A stretch of 64,000 nt of DNA from Salinadaptatus halalkaliphilus (lineage in GTDB: Archaea; Halobacteriota; Halobacteria; Halobacteriales; Natrialbaceae): positions 247,748 to 311,747 of the forward strand of contig NZ_RBZW01000058.1 in assembly GCF_006543045.1 (NCBI RefSeq), written 5' to 3'. Positions 17,761-26,471 of the stretch are shown piece by piece (the stretch's first letter is position 1; each line of letters opens with the position of its first letter). A model generated the notes under the pieces. That model had not been told where the DNA came from, did no database searches, and worked only from the letters and a program-made list of their open reading frames with translations. A program made the translations under genes and the position numbers.

Positions 17761-17934
17761 TGGGGTCGGAGGGATTTGAACCCCCGATCGACTGATATCT
17801 CCGGTGCGCCTCGGAACTCCAGAGGGTCATCACACGGACACTGATCAGGTGTCCGATCAGTATATCAGCTGGAGTGTCGTCCCGGGCGCGTAGCCTCTGG
17901 AGTCAGTCGCCATCCCTGACTTGGCCACGACCCC
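17761..17934 (-). tRNA. tRNA-Trp(CCA) with intron of about 100 nt
   Basis: On the minus strand the 5' exon (17934-17897) starts GGGGTCGTGGCCAAG and ends in the anticodon loop CTCCAG (anticodon CCA). The 3' exon (17796-17761) starts ATCAGTCG and ends GACCCCA. The acceptor stem GGGGTCG/CGACCCC and T-arm pair fully. The intron at 17797-17896 sits between positions 37 and 38, the canonical site, and contains a C-box-like GTGATGA and several CTGA D-box motifs. This matches the known haloarchaeal case where the tRNA-Trp intron is a box C/D guide for methylation of its own precursor. CCA is not encoded. Confidence 0.92.
17797..17896 (-). ncRNA. tRNA-Trp intron, probable box C/D guide RNA
   Basis: The spliced-out intron carries box C (GTGATGA) and candidate D/D' boxes (CTGATATA, CTGATCGG, CTGATCAG). 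An internal hairpin GGACACCTGATCAGTGTCC is visible. By established knowledge, the haloarchaeal tRNA-Trp intron guides 2'-O-methylation of C34 and U39 in the pre-tRNA. Guide pairing was not computed here. Confidence 0.7.
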
Positions 17935-17980
17935 GCGAGAAGCAGTTGGGGCATCCTGCCTAAAGTGGTTTCGATTCGGG

Positions 17981-18925
17981 TTACAGCCACGGGGCGCGTT
18001 CGTCGGCGTCGGGCGTCTCCTCGCTGCGGGCGGATGGCCCGTCCTCGAGGTCGGGCTCCTCTTCGGGACGGGAGGCAACCCAGCCGCCGAAGATGCTCTG
18101 TTCTGCGTCGCCACGGTCGGTGAGCGAGCCGAGTTCACGGATGCTGAAGGACGCGTCGTCTGGGCTTACCTCGGCTGCGTCGTCTTCGCTCGAGTCCCGC
18201 CCGAGGGGGATGTCGACCGCAAAGATTGCGGCGACGACGAGTGCTGCGAGCGGGGCCTGTCCGAAGGCCATCCCCAACAGGGAAAGAGGGAGCAAGCCGA
18301 GCGCGACGGCGCTACCGAACCGGAAGCGGTCGATGTCCATGTATTGGCGGAGGTAGGGGCCACCAAGCGCGATTCCGAGAGCGAACCCGACACCGATCGA
18401 CGCGGCGAGTACGGCGTTGGCAACGAGCGCGGGATCGTCCATGAGCGTGAACGACGCGCCGTTGAGGTCGATACTCGCGACGAGTCCGAGTGCGATAATG
18501 AGCGCCGGACTCGGAAGATACTCGCCGATGGTCGCGCTCGCGGTCTTGGCCGCGATGGCGAGGATGACCAGCGCCGCAAAGCGGGTGATGATGGTGTCGT
18601 CGAGGACGCTGCCGATCGCAGGCGCGAGGGCGGCCTGGACGGCAGCCAACAAGATTAGCGGGATCCCGACGAGCAGGACGATCGCGGCCTGTTCGCGTGG
18701 CGTGCCGGTCATCTCCGCGAGGATGACGGCGACGGTCGCGCTGCCGCCGAAGATCAGCAAACCGATCTGGACGGCACCGAGCGGATCGTCGAGTGCGCCC
18801 GCAAGGATCAACGCCGGGAAGACCCCGTCGATCAACGGCAGCATCATCACTAGCGCGAGTAATCGTGCGTCACCCCCCACGAGGTTCTCGAGGCGGAGTG
18901 CGACCGGATGTTGGGACGTACTCAT
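17981..18925 (-). CDS. Multi-pass membrane protein, haloarchaeal (DUF5794-like)
   Basis: 314 residues with about seven hydrophobic helices in the first 230 (for example LLALVMMLPLIDGVFPALI, IGLLIFGGSATVAVILAEM, AAIVLLVGIPLILLAAVQAAL, ALIIALGLVASIDL, VGFALGIALGGPYL, ALGLLPLSLLGMAFG and LAALVVAAIFAVDI), then a cytoplasmic acidic tail of about 75 residues rich in D/E. I recall this as DUF5794 but am not certain. No function is known. It lies between tRNA-Trp and an empty region. Confidence 0.72.
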   Translation of the reverse strand: MSTSQHPVALRLENLVGGDARLLALVMMLPLIDGVFPALILAGALDDPLGAVQIGLLIFGGSATVAVILAEMTGTPREQAAIVLLVGIPLILLAAVQAALAPAIGSVLDDTIITRFAALVILAIAAKTASATIGEYLPSPALIIALGLVASIDLNGASFTLMDDPALVANAVLAASIGVGFALGIALGGPYLRQYMDIDRFRFGSAVALGLLPLSLLGMAFGQAPLAALVVAAIFAVDIPLGRDSSEDDAAEVSPDDASFSIRELGSLTDRGDAEQSIFGGWVASRPEEEPDLEDGPSARSEETPDADERAPWL

Positions 18926-19364
18926 CGCTCAGGGGCGATGGCCATGACCCGGGGCCGATGGGTACTGGGGCGGATGATGCCGTCTGGCGTGGCAAGCGGC
19001 GTCAGTTGCCATCCAGCTCGCCCGAGTGCGGCCTCGTGCTGTGAGTTTTGTATTAAATTTCCCGAATGTAAAATTGGAGGCGGCGTCGTCGCTCGTCTGG
19101 CCACCGATTCGGGATGCGCTGGAACTCACAGCGTACATACACCAGAGGACGAGAGGGGAATCAATAAACGTTGTGTGAGAACTCGTTTCACGACCAGTCG
19201 GCATCTCGACACGAGTGTGCAAATCTGCGCATTGATGCGTAGACTTCTACCGGGCCGTTGTGGGGACGGGTTGGAATGGGGCTAACCGATACCGTAGGTG
19301 GTATATATATTCGCCAGCAAGATAGCGTACGGGTCACTCGCCCGTAGATAAAGACGACGTGCGT
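18926..19364. other. Gene-free stretch before tRNA-Leu
   Basis: About 440 bases without a credible gene. It includes an AT-rich patch at 19045-19075 and a TATATATA at 19301-19309 that is the likely promoter of tRNA-Leu, implying a precursor leader of roughly 35 nt. Short frames here lack haloarchaeal acidic composition. Confidence 0.45.
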
Positions 19365-19447
19365 GCGAGGGTAGCCAAGCGGTCAACGGCGGCGGACTCA
19401 AGATCCGCTCTCGTAGGAGTTCGTGGGTTCGATCCCCTCCCCTCGCA
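19365..19447 (+). tRNA. tRNA-Leu(CAA)
   Basis: Acceptor stem GCGAGGG/CCCTCGC with discriminator A at 19447, D-arm GCCAAGCGGTCAACGGC, anticodon stem-loop GCGGA-CTCAAGA-TCCGC (anticodon CAA), and a long variable arm (TCTCGTAGGAG) as expected of a class II tRNA. The T-loop TTCGATC is canonical, with one T-T mismatch in the T-stem. CCA is not encoded and no intron is present. Confidence 0.93.
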
Positions 19448-19613
19448 TTGCAGTTCGGCACGATACGTGTCGAACGTGATGCGGAAGATCCTGCGGCAGT
19501 GATCTTCCCTCGCAACATTCTTCGCGACGATACCGAACAGCCACGTCGCACGGCATCCGAGAACCTCTCGAGCGTGAGAGGGGCCGTGATTGACTGCTGT
19601 AGAGCGGTCCGTC

Positions 19614-20690
19614 TCAGACGAGTCGCCGAACGAATCCGTAGGCGATATCGCGCAGGCGGTCGGGGAGAAAGCGAGCGTAGACGCCGAACTGGGCGAGCGG
19701 GCCGACCGGATACCGGGCCGGCGGTTCGGGTGTAGTGGCGGACTCGAGGATAGCCGTCGCAACGTCTTCGGGGGTCGAGGCGAACGGACCGCCTTGTCCG
19801 CCGCCGAGCAGTTGCATGTCGTCGACGACTTCGTACAGCGTCTCGTAGGCCGGCGTTCGATCCGACTCGGGTAGCTCTTCCTGGACGCGGTCGGTAAAGT
19901 TGCTCTCTACCGGTCCGGGTTCGATCACGACCACGTCGATACCGAACTCGTCGACTTCGGCCCGCAGTGAGTCACTCATCGCCTCGAGAGCGTGTTTCGA
20001 ACCCGAGTAGGCGCCCATGGCGGGCAGTGCGATGCGGCCGGCGACCGTCGAGACGTTGACGATGCAGCCGTCGCCCTGGGCGCGCATGTGCGGCAGTGCC
20101 GCGTGAATGAGCCGATGCGGACCGTAGACGTTGACATCGAACTGTCGGTGAAGGTCCGCCGTCGAGATGTCCTCTATCGGCCCCATTTGGGCGTAACCGG
20201 CGTTGTTGACCAGACAGTCGATCGCACCGCCGATCTCGACGGTCTCCTCGACGGCTCGTGCGACCTGGTCGGGATCGGTGACGTCGAGCGCGAGCGTCTC
20301 GCAGCCTGCTTCGGCGAGATCGGCGATGTCGTCGGGATTGCGCGCCGTAGCGACGACGAGCCAGTCGTTCTCGAGGAACAACTCGGCGGTCGCTCGGCCG
20401 ATCCCGGACGAACAGCCGGTGATGAGCACTGTTTGTTTGCGCGTGTAGCGATCGTCTTCGCTCGTTGTCGTTTCGTGCTGTCGGCTGTCGCGTGTGGTCG
20501 TCCGGTCCTGCTCGTCTGTCGGGGATCGTGTCGCTTCATCCGGTGGGTGGCGATCGGTGTCGTCCGGCGTTGATTGCCGATCGTCCCCGCTCGTGGTCGT
20601 CTGGCGGTCGCTACCGGGCGCTGTATCATCCTCGACGGGGGTATCGTCGGGCCCGTCGTCGGGGTCATCGACGTCCTCGGCGGTGGCCAT
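19614..20690 (-). CDS. Short-chain dehydrogenase/reductase with long acidic N-terminal tail
   Basis: 358 residues. The SDR domain starts near residue 85: QTVLITGCSSGIGRA (cofactor), LDVTDPDQV, LVNNAGYAQMG, IVNVSTVAGR (catalytic Ser) and YSGSKHALEAMSDSLR (Tyr and Lys). PGPVESNF follows. The first 84 residues are low-complexity D/T/R/E (DDPDDGPDDTPVEDD, QTTTSGDD) and presumably disordered. No ATG lies between the tail and the SDR domain, so the tail is probably translated, although a GTG at the first strand cannot be excluded. The family reduces or oxidises carbonyls with NAD(P). Confidence 0.85.
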   Translation of the reverse strand: MATAEDVDDPDDGPDDTPVEDDTAPGSDRQTTTSGDDRQSTPDDTDRHPPDEATRSPTDEQDRTTTRDSRQHETTTSEDDRYTRKQTVLITGCSSGIGRATAELFLENDWLVVATARNPDDIADLAEAGCETLALDVTDPDQVARAVEETVEIGGAIDCLVNNAGYAQMGPIEDISTADLHRQFDVNVYGPHRLIHAALPHMRAQGDGCIVNVSTVAGRIALPAMGAYSGSKHALEAMSDSLRAEVDEFGIDVVVIEPGPVESNFTDRVQEELPESDRTPAYETLYEVVDDMQLLGGGQGGPFASTPEDVATAILESATTPEPPARYPVGPLAQFGVYARFLPDRLRDIAYGFVRRLV

Positions 20691-20796
20691 GTGCGTCCCG
20701 TACGTGTGACGATACCTAAGTATCGACGGTTTGTCTCGCTGATCGGACCGTCACCGATAGACGAACGATTTGCAGCGTACAGTAGTGTGGGGAGCC

Positions 20797-22017
20797 TCAG
20801 CCGGCCGTCGAACTGACGTAGAAGTAGACGGCGAAACAGCTGCCGCCGCCGATCGTCGCGATGCCGACGAACAGGATCAGCAGTTGGTAGCCGACGACCG
20901 TGCTTTCGAAGAAGCGTTCGGCGGTGAACGTAAATCCGATCGGGCCGATCGTCTGGCCGAAGCGGAGCATACTGGTCCGGACGCCCATCACACCGGCGCG
21001 AAGCTCCGCCGAGACGAGCGCGATGATCGTCCGGTCGATCGCCGGAAGTGTGAGCCCGAATCCGACCCCGAAGACGAGCAGGCCGGCACCGATCACGACT
21101 GGATGCGGGGCGAGCCAGACCACGAGTAACCCGAGGCCGAAGGCGACAAAGCCAAGCGAGATAAGTTTCGGCGCCGCCAGCCACGTCGAGAAGCGGCCAT
21201 ACAGCGACGAGGTCGTCGCGTTGGCCAGCGACACCATCGGCAGGATCAGCCCGATCTGGGCGACCGTCAACCCGAACTCGTCGCTCAGCAGGAGCGGCAA
21301 CGCGGTGATCACCGCGCCGAAGTGGATGAAAAACACGAAAAACATCGCTGCGAAGAGCGCGAGCGCCTGTGGCAATCGGACGACGGCGGTGATCCGACCC
21401 ACGTAGTTTCGAAACTGGGTCTCTGTCGGCGTCGTCGACTCTAGCAGGACCGTTCCGGCGACGCCGACGAGAATAGAGACGCTGAAAAACAGAAATGGGA
21501 CGCTCCAGCGGACGATCGCCAGTACACCGCCTATCAGTGGGAAAAACGCGGCGCCGATCCCGATCATACTCGCGTTGATGCCGATCAACGCATCCTGTCT
21601 CGGTCCCTCGTAGAGGTCGCCGATCAGCGTGACCGAGAGCATGACGAGGGCGGTCGCCCCGATACCCTGCAGAAATCGCAGCCCCAGCGCGACGCCGAAG
21701 TGCGTCGTAAATGCGATGCCCGCACCCGCAACGCCGTACGTGACGAGCAAGGGGACGAGGACCCGCTTGCGACCGAGTCGGTCGGCCGCGTAGCCGATAA
21801 ACGGCGTGATGATAATACCGGGTGCCGAGTACACCGTAATCAGGAGGCCAACCTGTGCATCTGAGACGTCGAAGACCGGTCGAAGCTCCGGGAGCAGCGG
21901 GCTGATGAGCGAGACACCCATGACGCCGATCAGCGAACTCGAGAGGATGATATACAGCGGCCCAGATTGCCAGGGGATCTGTGAGAGAACGCCGGTCTCG
22001 TCCGGATCGTCGGCCAT
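20797..22017 (-). CDS. MFS transporter
   Basis: 406 residues with 12 predicted membrane helices. The first half has LITVYSAPGIIITPFIGYAADRLGRKRVLV (helices 2-3 with the MFS A-motif DRLGRKR); the second half has LLIFVGIATIGGGSCFAVYFY at the end. Cytoplasmic membrane, probably proton-coupled export of a drug or metabolite; the substrate is unknown. It stands alone between an SDR gene and the endonuclease V gene. Confidence 0.87.
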   Translation of the reverse strand: MADDPDETGVLSQIPWQSGPLYIILSSSLIGVMGVSLISPLLPELRPVFDVSDAQVGLLITVYSAPGIIITPFIGYAADRLGRKRVLVPLLVTYGVAGAGIAFTTHFGVALGLRFLQGIGATALVMLSVTLIGDLYEGPRQDALIGINASMIGIGAAFFPLIGGVLAIVRWSVPFLFFSVSILVGVAGTVLLESTTPTETQFRNYVGRITAVVRLPQALALFAAMFFVFFIHFGAVITALPLLLSDEFGLTVAQIGLILPMVSLANATTSSLYGRFSTWLAAPKLISLGFVAFGLGLLVVWLAPHPVVIGAGLLVFGVGFGLTLPAIDRTIIALVSAELRAGVMGVRTSMLRFGQTIGPIGFTFTAERFFESTVVGYQLLILFVGIATIGGGSCFAVYFYVSSTAG

Positions 22018-22188
22018 GTCCGAATCGAATAGAGCAAACAGGCCAGCGATCTTAGAAATGTGGTTTCCGGAAAGGTTCGGTCGGCTGTCTACGGTTGCGG
22101 CCGTCGGTCGACCGGGACCGCCTCGAGCCCTCGGAGACCGTGACGGCTCCGTTGGGGTGTCTGTCGAGCGCTCGCTCGATACGAGCGA

Positions 22189-22986
22189 TCATTCGAGCGG
22201 TTCCTTCGCGTCCGTGGCGTACTGATCGGCGAGGCGGACCGGTTCAGGAAGCTTGTACGAGGTCGCCAACTCGAGGACGATATCGGCGGCCGTCCCGGGT
22301 CCGACGCGATGGCCTGGGCTGACGTACAGCGGGTTGATCGATCGGTTGGGCGAGTCGTACTGGCGCGTCTGGACGGCGTAACCGAGCAGCGTCCCGTCGG
22401 GCGCGTCAACGCGGGCGTTCGCTTCGATCGGAACGCGAGTTCCGACCGCGCGGTTCTCGAGGCCGCCCTGGGGTTCCCCGCAGAGCAGACTCTTCGCGAC
22501 GCCGATACTGGGGACGTCGAGGACGACGCCGACGTGAGTCGCGATGCCGGCCTGTCGAAAGTGGATCCGGCCGCTGCCGTCGAACACCAGGAGATCGGGG
22601 TCGACGGACAGTTCCGCGAGCGCTGCCAGAATCGGCCCGCCTTCGCGGAAGGCGAGCAACCCGGGAATGTAGGGGATCTCGAGCGAGGTCACCGCGTGGG
22701 CGCGCTCTATAACCACGCCGCCGCGCATGGCGACGACGGCGCTCAGGGCACGATCCTGCTCGCCGGCGTCGTTCGTGAGGAAAGATTGATCGACGCCGAC
22801 GACGATCGGTGGTTCGGTCGCGCTCGAGCCGGCGGTCGTCGCCTCGAGCGGGTTCGACAGGTGCGCGGGATCGAACGCAAACTGGTCCTCGAAGACGGCA
22901 GCATCGGCAATCTCGTGCTGGAGGGATTCCATCTCCTCGCGCGAAAGCGAGCCGTCAGGCTCGAGGTCGGGACGCGGTGTGGGCAT
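22189..22986 (-). CDS. nfi: Endonuclease V
   Basis: 265 residues, slightly long owing to an N-terminal acidic segment. The nuclease core shows VVGVDQSFL (metal Asp), TSLEIPYIPGLLAFREGG (metal Glu plus the PYIPG wedge that probes the lesion), LLVFDGSGRIHFRQAGIATHVGVVL (second Asp) and GVAKSLLCG. It cleaves the second phosphodiester 3' of deoxyinosine in DNA, or inosine in RNA. ATG 22986 was chosen; nine residues upstream are in frame but not conserved. Confidence 0.9.
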   Translation of the reverse strand: MPTPRPDLEPDGSLSREEMESLQHEIADAAVFEDQFAFDPAHLSNPLEATTAGSSATEPPIVVGVDQSFLTNDAGEQDRALSAVVAMRGGVVIERAHAVTSLEIPYIPGLLAFREGGPILAALAELSVDPDLLVFDGSGRIHFRQAGIATHVGVVLDVPSIGVAKSLLCGEPQGGLENRAVGTRVPIEANARVDAPDGTLLGYAVQTRQYDSPNRSINPLYVSPGHRVGPGTAADIVLELATSYKLPEPVRLADQYATDAKEPLE

Positions 22987-23100
22987 CGATATGTGAAACG
23001 TGAAGACGACCACCGATCAGTCGTGCGGTTGTGTGCTGGCCCGAGGCCGGTGGGAGTCGGGATCAGGAACGACTCGAGCGGTCCGAAACCGATGGAGGAT

Positions 23101-24042
23101 CTAGAACCGACGACGGCCGCCGGGGCCACCGGGACCGCCCGGCCCACCCGGGCCGCCGGGGCCGCCGCCGAGTTGGAACTGGCTCGGACCGGTGACGTTC
23201 TGGGTCCGTTTAACGTACTCGCCGTATCCCAGGCCGATGAGCAGGCCGACGAGGTGGGCCATGTGCGCGACGTTGCCGCCACCGCCGGTCCCGATGAAGA
23301 AGACACTGATGAGCGCCGTCCCGGCGGTCAACAGCCAGATCGGTACGGGGAGGATGAAGTAGAGGTAGACCTTGAGGCCGGGGTTCAGGACCGTGATGAC
23401 GCCCATGATCGCGAGGGCCGCGCCGCTGGCCCCGAGAACGCCCGCTGTCGGTCCGGGCTGGATAGCCTGAATAGCGATCTGGCTCAGCCCGGCCAGCGCA
23501 CCGCTTGCGACGAACAGGATCGCGAACTTCTTCGAGCCGACGTAGCGCTCGACGAGGGGGCCGAAGAAGAAGATCACGATGCTGTTGAACACGATGTGCA
23601 TGATACCGGGGAACGGCTGGTGGGCAAAGACCGAGGAGACCCACGTCCAGACGTACTCCGGATTGTCCGGGTGGAGCGTAAACAGAGCGTTGTGCAGTTG
23701 TGGCCCGCCGACGAGGATGACGATCAGCTGCAGCAGGTACGTCAACCACATCAACGCGAGGAACGTGTAGGTCATGTTCCCGCGGAAGTACGCTAACGGG
23801 CCGCCGGGACCGGTGTCGATCGGCAATTTATCGGTGAAACTCGAGGACGCCGACGCGCTCGAGCCGCGCTGGACGCTGTCGTCGAAGCCGCTGTCGAAGA
23901 CGCCGCTGGGATCGTTCCAGTCCTGGAGCCCGACGCAGTCGTGGTTCTCCGGGAGCCGATGGTCGGCACAGTAGGTCCCCCCGCAGTGCCGACAGTTGTA
24001 CGGCATGTTTTCGTCTTTCCCACACACGTCGCAGGTGGCCAT
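23101..24042 (-). CDS. Rhomboid family intramembrane serine protease with AN1-type zinc finger
   Basis: 313 residues. The N-terminal AN1-like finger (4-36) has ordered Cys/His (CDVCG, CRHCGGTYCADH, NHDC). A linker precedes six membrane helices, with catalytic Ser in GVLGASGAALAIMG and catalytic His in NVAHMAHLVGLLIGLGYG. The oxyanion Asn/His region is IMHIVFNSIVIFFFGPLVE. The C-terminus is a Gly-Gly-Pro repeat tail ending GGRRRF. Rhomboids cut transmembrane substrates; the AN1 finger may bind partners in the cytosol. Confidence 0.9.
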   Translation of the reverse strand: MATCDVCGKDENMPYNCRHCGGTYCADHRLPENHDCVGLQDWNDPSGVFDSGFDDSVQRGSSASASSSFTDKLPIDTGPGGPLAYFRGNMTYTFLALMWLTYLLQLIVILVGGPQLHNALFTLHPDNPEYVWTWVSSVFAHQPFPGIMHIVFNSIVIFFFGPLVERYVGSKKFAILFVASGALAGLSQIAIQAIQPGPTAGVLGASGAALAIMGVITVLNPGLKVYLYFILPVPIWLLTAGTALISVFFIGTGGGGNVAHMAHLVGLLIGLGYGEYVKRTQNVTGPSQFQLGGGPGGPGGPGGPGGPGGRRRF

Positions 24043-24241
24043 CGACCGGGGGTATGTGTGGCACCGCTAAGGGATTTGGGGTTCGCGTCGCTATCTGACC
24101 GGCTTCGGGTGTCCGCCTATCATAATCTAACTCACACATCATATTTTGGCTAAGAGTTACGCTCGAGATTGCACACCAGTCGAGACGGGCGGCGGTACCA
24201 CTGCACGAAGACTTTTTTGCGCTATCGACGGATATCCACCC

Positions 24242-24682
24242 GTGCAAGAGTACGAGCGCAAACAGTTGCTCGAGCGCGTCGAACGCGAGGGCGCGACCGT
24301 CGGCGCGGACATCCCGGAGACGATCACGGTCCAGGGCGAGACGATCGAGCTCCAAACGTTCGTCTTCGAGATCAAGCGCCGTGAGACGGTGCCGTCGGGC
24401 GAGCGCGACCGCGTCGAGCAGGCCAAACGCAACCTCCGGCGCGAGCGTACCGAACGCCTCGAACAAATCGAGGCGGGCGATATCTCCCGTGAGGAAGGCG
24501 AGGAACTCGCCCAGAGCGTCATCGGGATCGACCGCGCGTTGAACGCCCTCGAGAGCCTCGGCCCGACCGACTTAGAGCGCGAACAGCAGGCCAAGCAAGC
24601 CGCCGACACGAAACGGTGGATGTCGTTCCTGAAGAAAGCACTCGGTCAGAACGACGACCAGCGTGCGCGGAGGGGTCGTTGA
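24242..24682 (+). CDS. DUF5788-like haloarchaeal protein
   Basis: 146 residues from a GTG at 24242 (VQEYERKQLLERVEREG). A T-run TATA-like element (24213-24218) lies about 26 bases upstream, fitting a leaderless transcript; an ATG 32 codons further up would lie before the promoter. The protein is charged, with a long helical region RVEQAKRNLRRERTERLEQIEAGDISREEGEELAQSVIGIDRAL, probably coiled coil. I recall the family as DUF5788. Its stop overlaps the polX start (TGATG), so it is likely co-expressed with the repair polymerase. Confidence 0.72.
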   Translation: MQEYERKQLLERVEREGATVGADIPETITVQGETIELQTFVFEIKRRETVPSGERDRVEQAKRNLRRERTERLEQIEAGDISREEGEELAQSVIGIDRALNALESLGPTDLEREQQAKQAADTKRWMSFLKKALGQNDDQRARRGR

Positions 24683-26433
24683 TGGTAACCAACGCCGAGA
24701 TCGCCGGTCGATTCGAGGAGTTCGCGGATCTGCTCGAGGCCGACGACATCGAGTACAAGCCCCGCGCGTATCGCCGCGCCGCGGAGAACATCCAAGCCCA
24801 TCCGGTGCCGATCGGCGACCGCGTCGCCGACGGTGACGAGGGTGTTCTCGAGGAGATCGATGGCGTCGGCGACGCTATCTCCTCGAAGATCGTCGAATAC
24901 GTCGAGACCGGTGAGATCGAGGAACTGGAGGAACTGCGTGCGGAACTCCCAATCGACATCGCCGACATCACCCGCATCGAGGGCGTCGGCCCCAAGACCG
25001 CCGGCAAACTGTATCGCGAACTCGGGATCGAGACGCTGGACGATCTCGAGGCGGCAGCAGAAGCGAACGAGATTCAGAAAGTGAAGGGGTTCGGCCCGAA
25101 GACGGAACAGAACATCCGCGAGAACATCGAGTTCGCTCGCGAAGTCGGCCAGCGCTACCTGCTTGGCGAGGGTCGACCACTCGCGGACGACGTACTGGCC
25201 TTTCTCGAGGATCTCGAGGCCGTCCAGCGCTGTGAGGTCGCGGGCTCGATCCGGCGCTGGCGGGAGACGATCGGCGACGTGGACGTCCTCGTCGGCACCG
25301 AGGCGAACGAGGCGGTGATCGACTCGTTCGTAAACTGGGACTCCGTCGACGACGAGATCGAGTCCGGGCCGGAGAAGGCGAGCGTCCGCGTCGGCGAGAT
25401 TCGGGTCGATCTCCGCGTCGTGGTCCCCGAGGAGTTCGGGGCCGCGCTACAGTACTTTACGGGGAGCAAGGACCACAACGTCACCCTACGCAACTACGCG
25501 ATCGACCGCGGGATGAAGCTAAACGAGTACGGCGCCTTCGACATCAGCGAGCTTGCGGACGCCGAGGAGGGCCAGCGCGTCGGCGACCGCGTGGCGGGCG
25601 AGACCGAAGACGGGATGTACGAGGCGCTCGGGCTCCCGTGGATTCCGCCGGAGCTCCGGGAGGATCGCGGCGAGATCGAGGCCGCGGAGACCGGCGAGTT
25701 GCCCGACCTGCTCACCCGCGACGATATCCGCGGCGATCTCCACACCCACACCGAGTGGTCCGACGGCAACACGTCGATCGAGGCGATGGTCGAGGCCGCC
25801 ACGGAGCGTGGGTACGACTACTACGGCGTCGCCGACCACGCCGAGGGGCCCGGCATCGTCGGTAACATGGGCCTCACCGACACCGAGATCCTCGAGCAGG
25901 TCGAGGCGATCCGCGAGGTCGACGCCGCGTACGACATCGCGGTCTTCGCCGGAATCGAAGCGAACGTCGACGCGAACGGCGAGATCGGGCTCTCGGCGGA
26001 CGTGATCGACGCCCTCGACATCGTCGTCGCCTCGCCCCACAGCGCGCTCGATCAGGACGCCGAGGCCGCCACCGAACGGCTCGTCCACGCGATCGAAAAC
26101 CCAGCAGTCGACGTGCTCGGCCATCCCAGCGGCCGGATGTTGAACGAGCGTTCCGGCCTCGAGTTCGACGCGACCGCACTCGGTCGGTCGGCCGCCGAAC
26201 ACGAGACTGCCCTCGAAATAAACGCCAATCCACGGCGGCTCGACCTCTGGGGCAGCGCCGTCCAGGCCGCCGTCGCGGAGGGTGCACCGATCGCCGTCAA
26301 CACCGACGCCCACCAGCCCTCGACGCTCGAGTTCGTGCGCTGGGGCGTCCACACGGCGCGTCGTGGTTGGGCGGAACCCGCCGACGTGATCAATACGTGG
26401 GAACTCGAGGAGCTTCGGGCGTTCCTGCACTGA
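24682..26433 (+). CDS. polX: DNA polymerase/3'-5' exonuclease PolX
   Basis: 583 residues with bacterial/archaeal PolX layout. Order: HhH-rich 8-kDa region (YKPRAYRRAAENI; IDGVGDAISSKI; IEGVGPKTAG; VKGFGPKTEQNI), the nucleotidyltransferase motif GSIRRWRETIGDVDVLVG (metal Asp pair), IRVDLRVVVPEEFGAALQYFTGSKDHN, then a C-terminal PHP domain from about 355: GDLHTHTEWSDG, GVADHAEG, EANVD, ASPHSAL, DVLGHPSGR, NTDAHQP. It fills short gaps in base excision or end-joining repair and trims 3' ends. Translationally coupled to the upstream gene. Confidence 0.93.
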   Translation: MVTNAEIAGRFEEFADLLEADDIEYKPRAYRRAAENIQAHPVPIGDRVADGDEGVLEEIDGVGDAISSKIVEYVETGEIEELEELRAELPIDIADITRIEGVGPKTAGKLYRELGIETLDDLEAAAEANEIQKVKGFGPKTEQNIRENIEFAREVGQRYLLGEGRPLADDVLAFLEDLEAVQRCEVAGSIRRWRETIGDVDVLVGTEANEAVIDSFVNWDSVDDEIESGPEKASVRVGEIRVDLRVVVPEEFGAALQYFTGSKDHNVTLRNYAIDRGMKLNEYGAFDISELADAEEGQRVGDRVAGETEDGMYEALGLPWIPPELREDRGEIEAAETGELPDLLTRDDIRGDLHTHTEWSDGNTSIEAMVEAATERGYDYYGVADHAEGPGIVGNMGLTDTEILEQVEAIREVDAAYDIAVFAGIEANVDANGEIGLSADVIDALDIVVASPHSALDQDAEAATERLVHAIENPAVDVLGHPSGRMLNERSGLEFDATALGRSAAEHETALEINANPRRLDLWGSAVQAAVAEGAPIAVNTDAHQPSTLEFVRWGVHTARRGWAEPADVINTWELEELRAFLH

Positions 26434-26471
26434 ACGGCGACGGGGTCTGGGTTCGTCAGTGAGCCAGTTCG

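Noticed and set aside
22309..23796. Plus-strand frame of about 495 codons opposite endonuclease V and rhomboid
   Set aside because: Runs across two well-supported minus-strand genes and their gap, with no recognisable domain.
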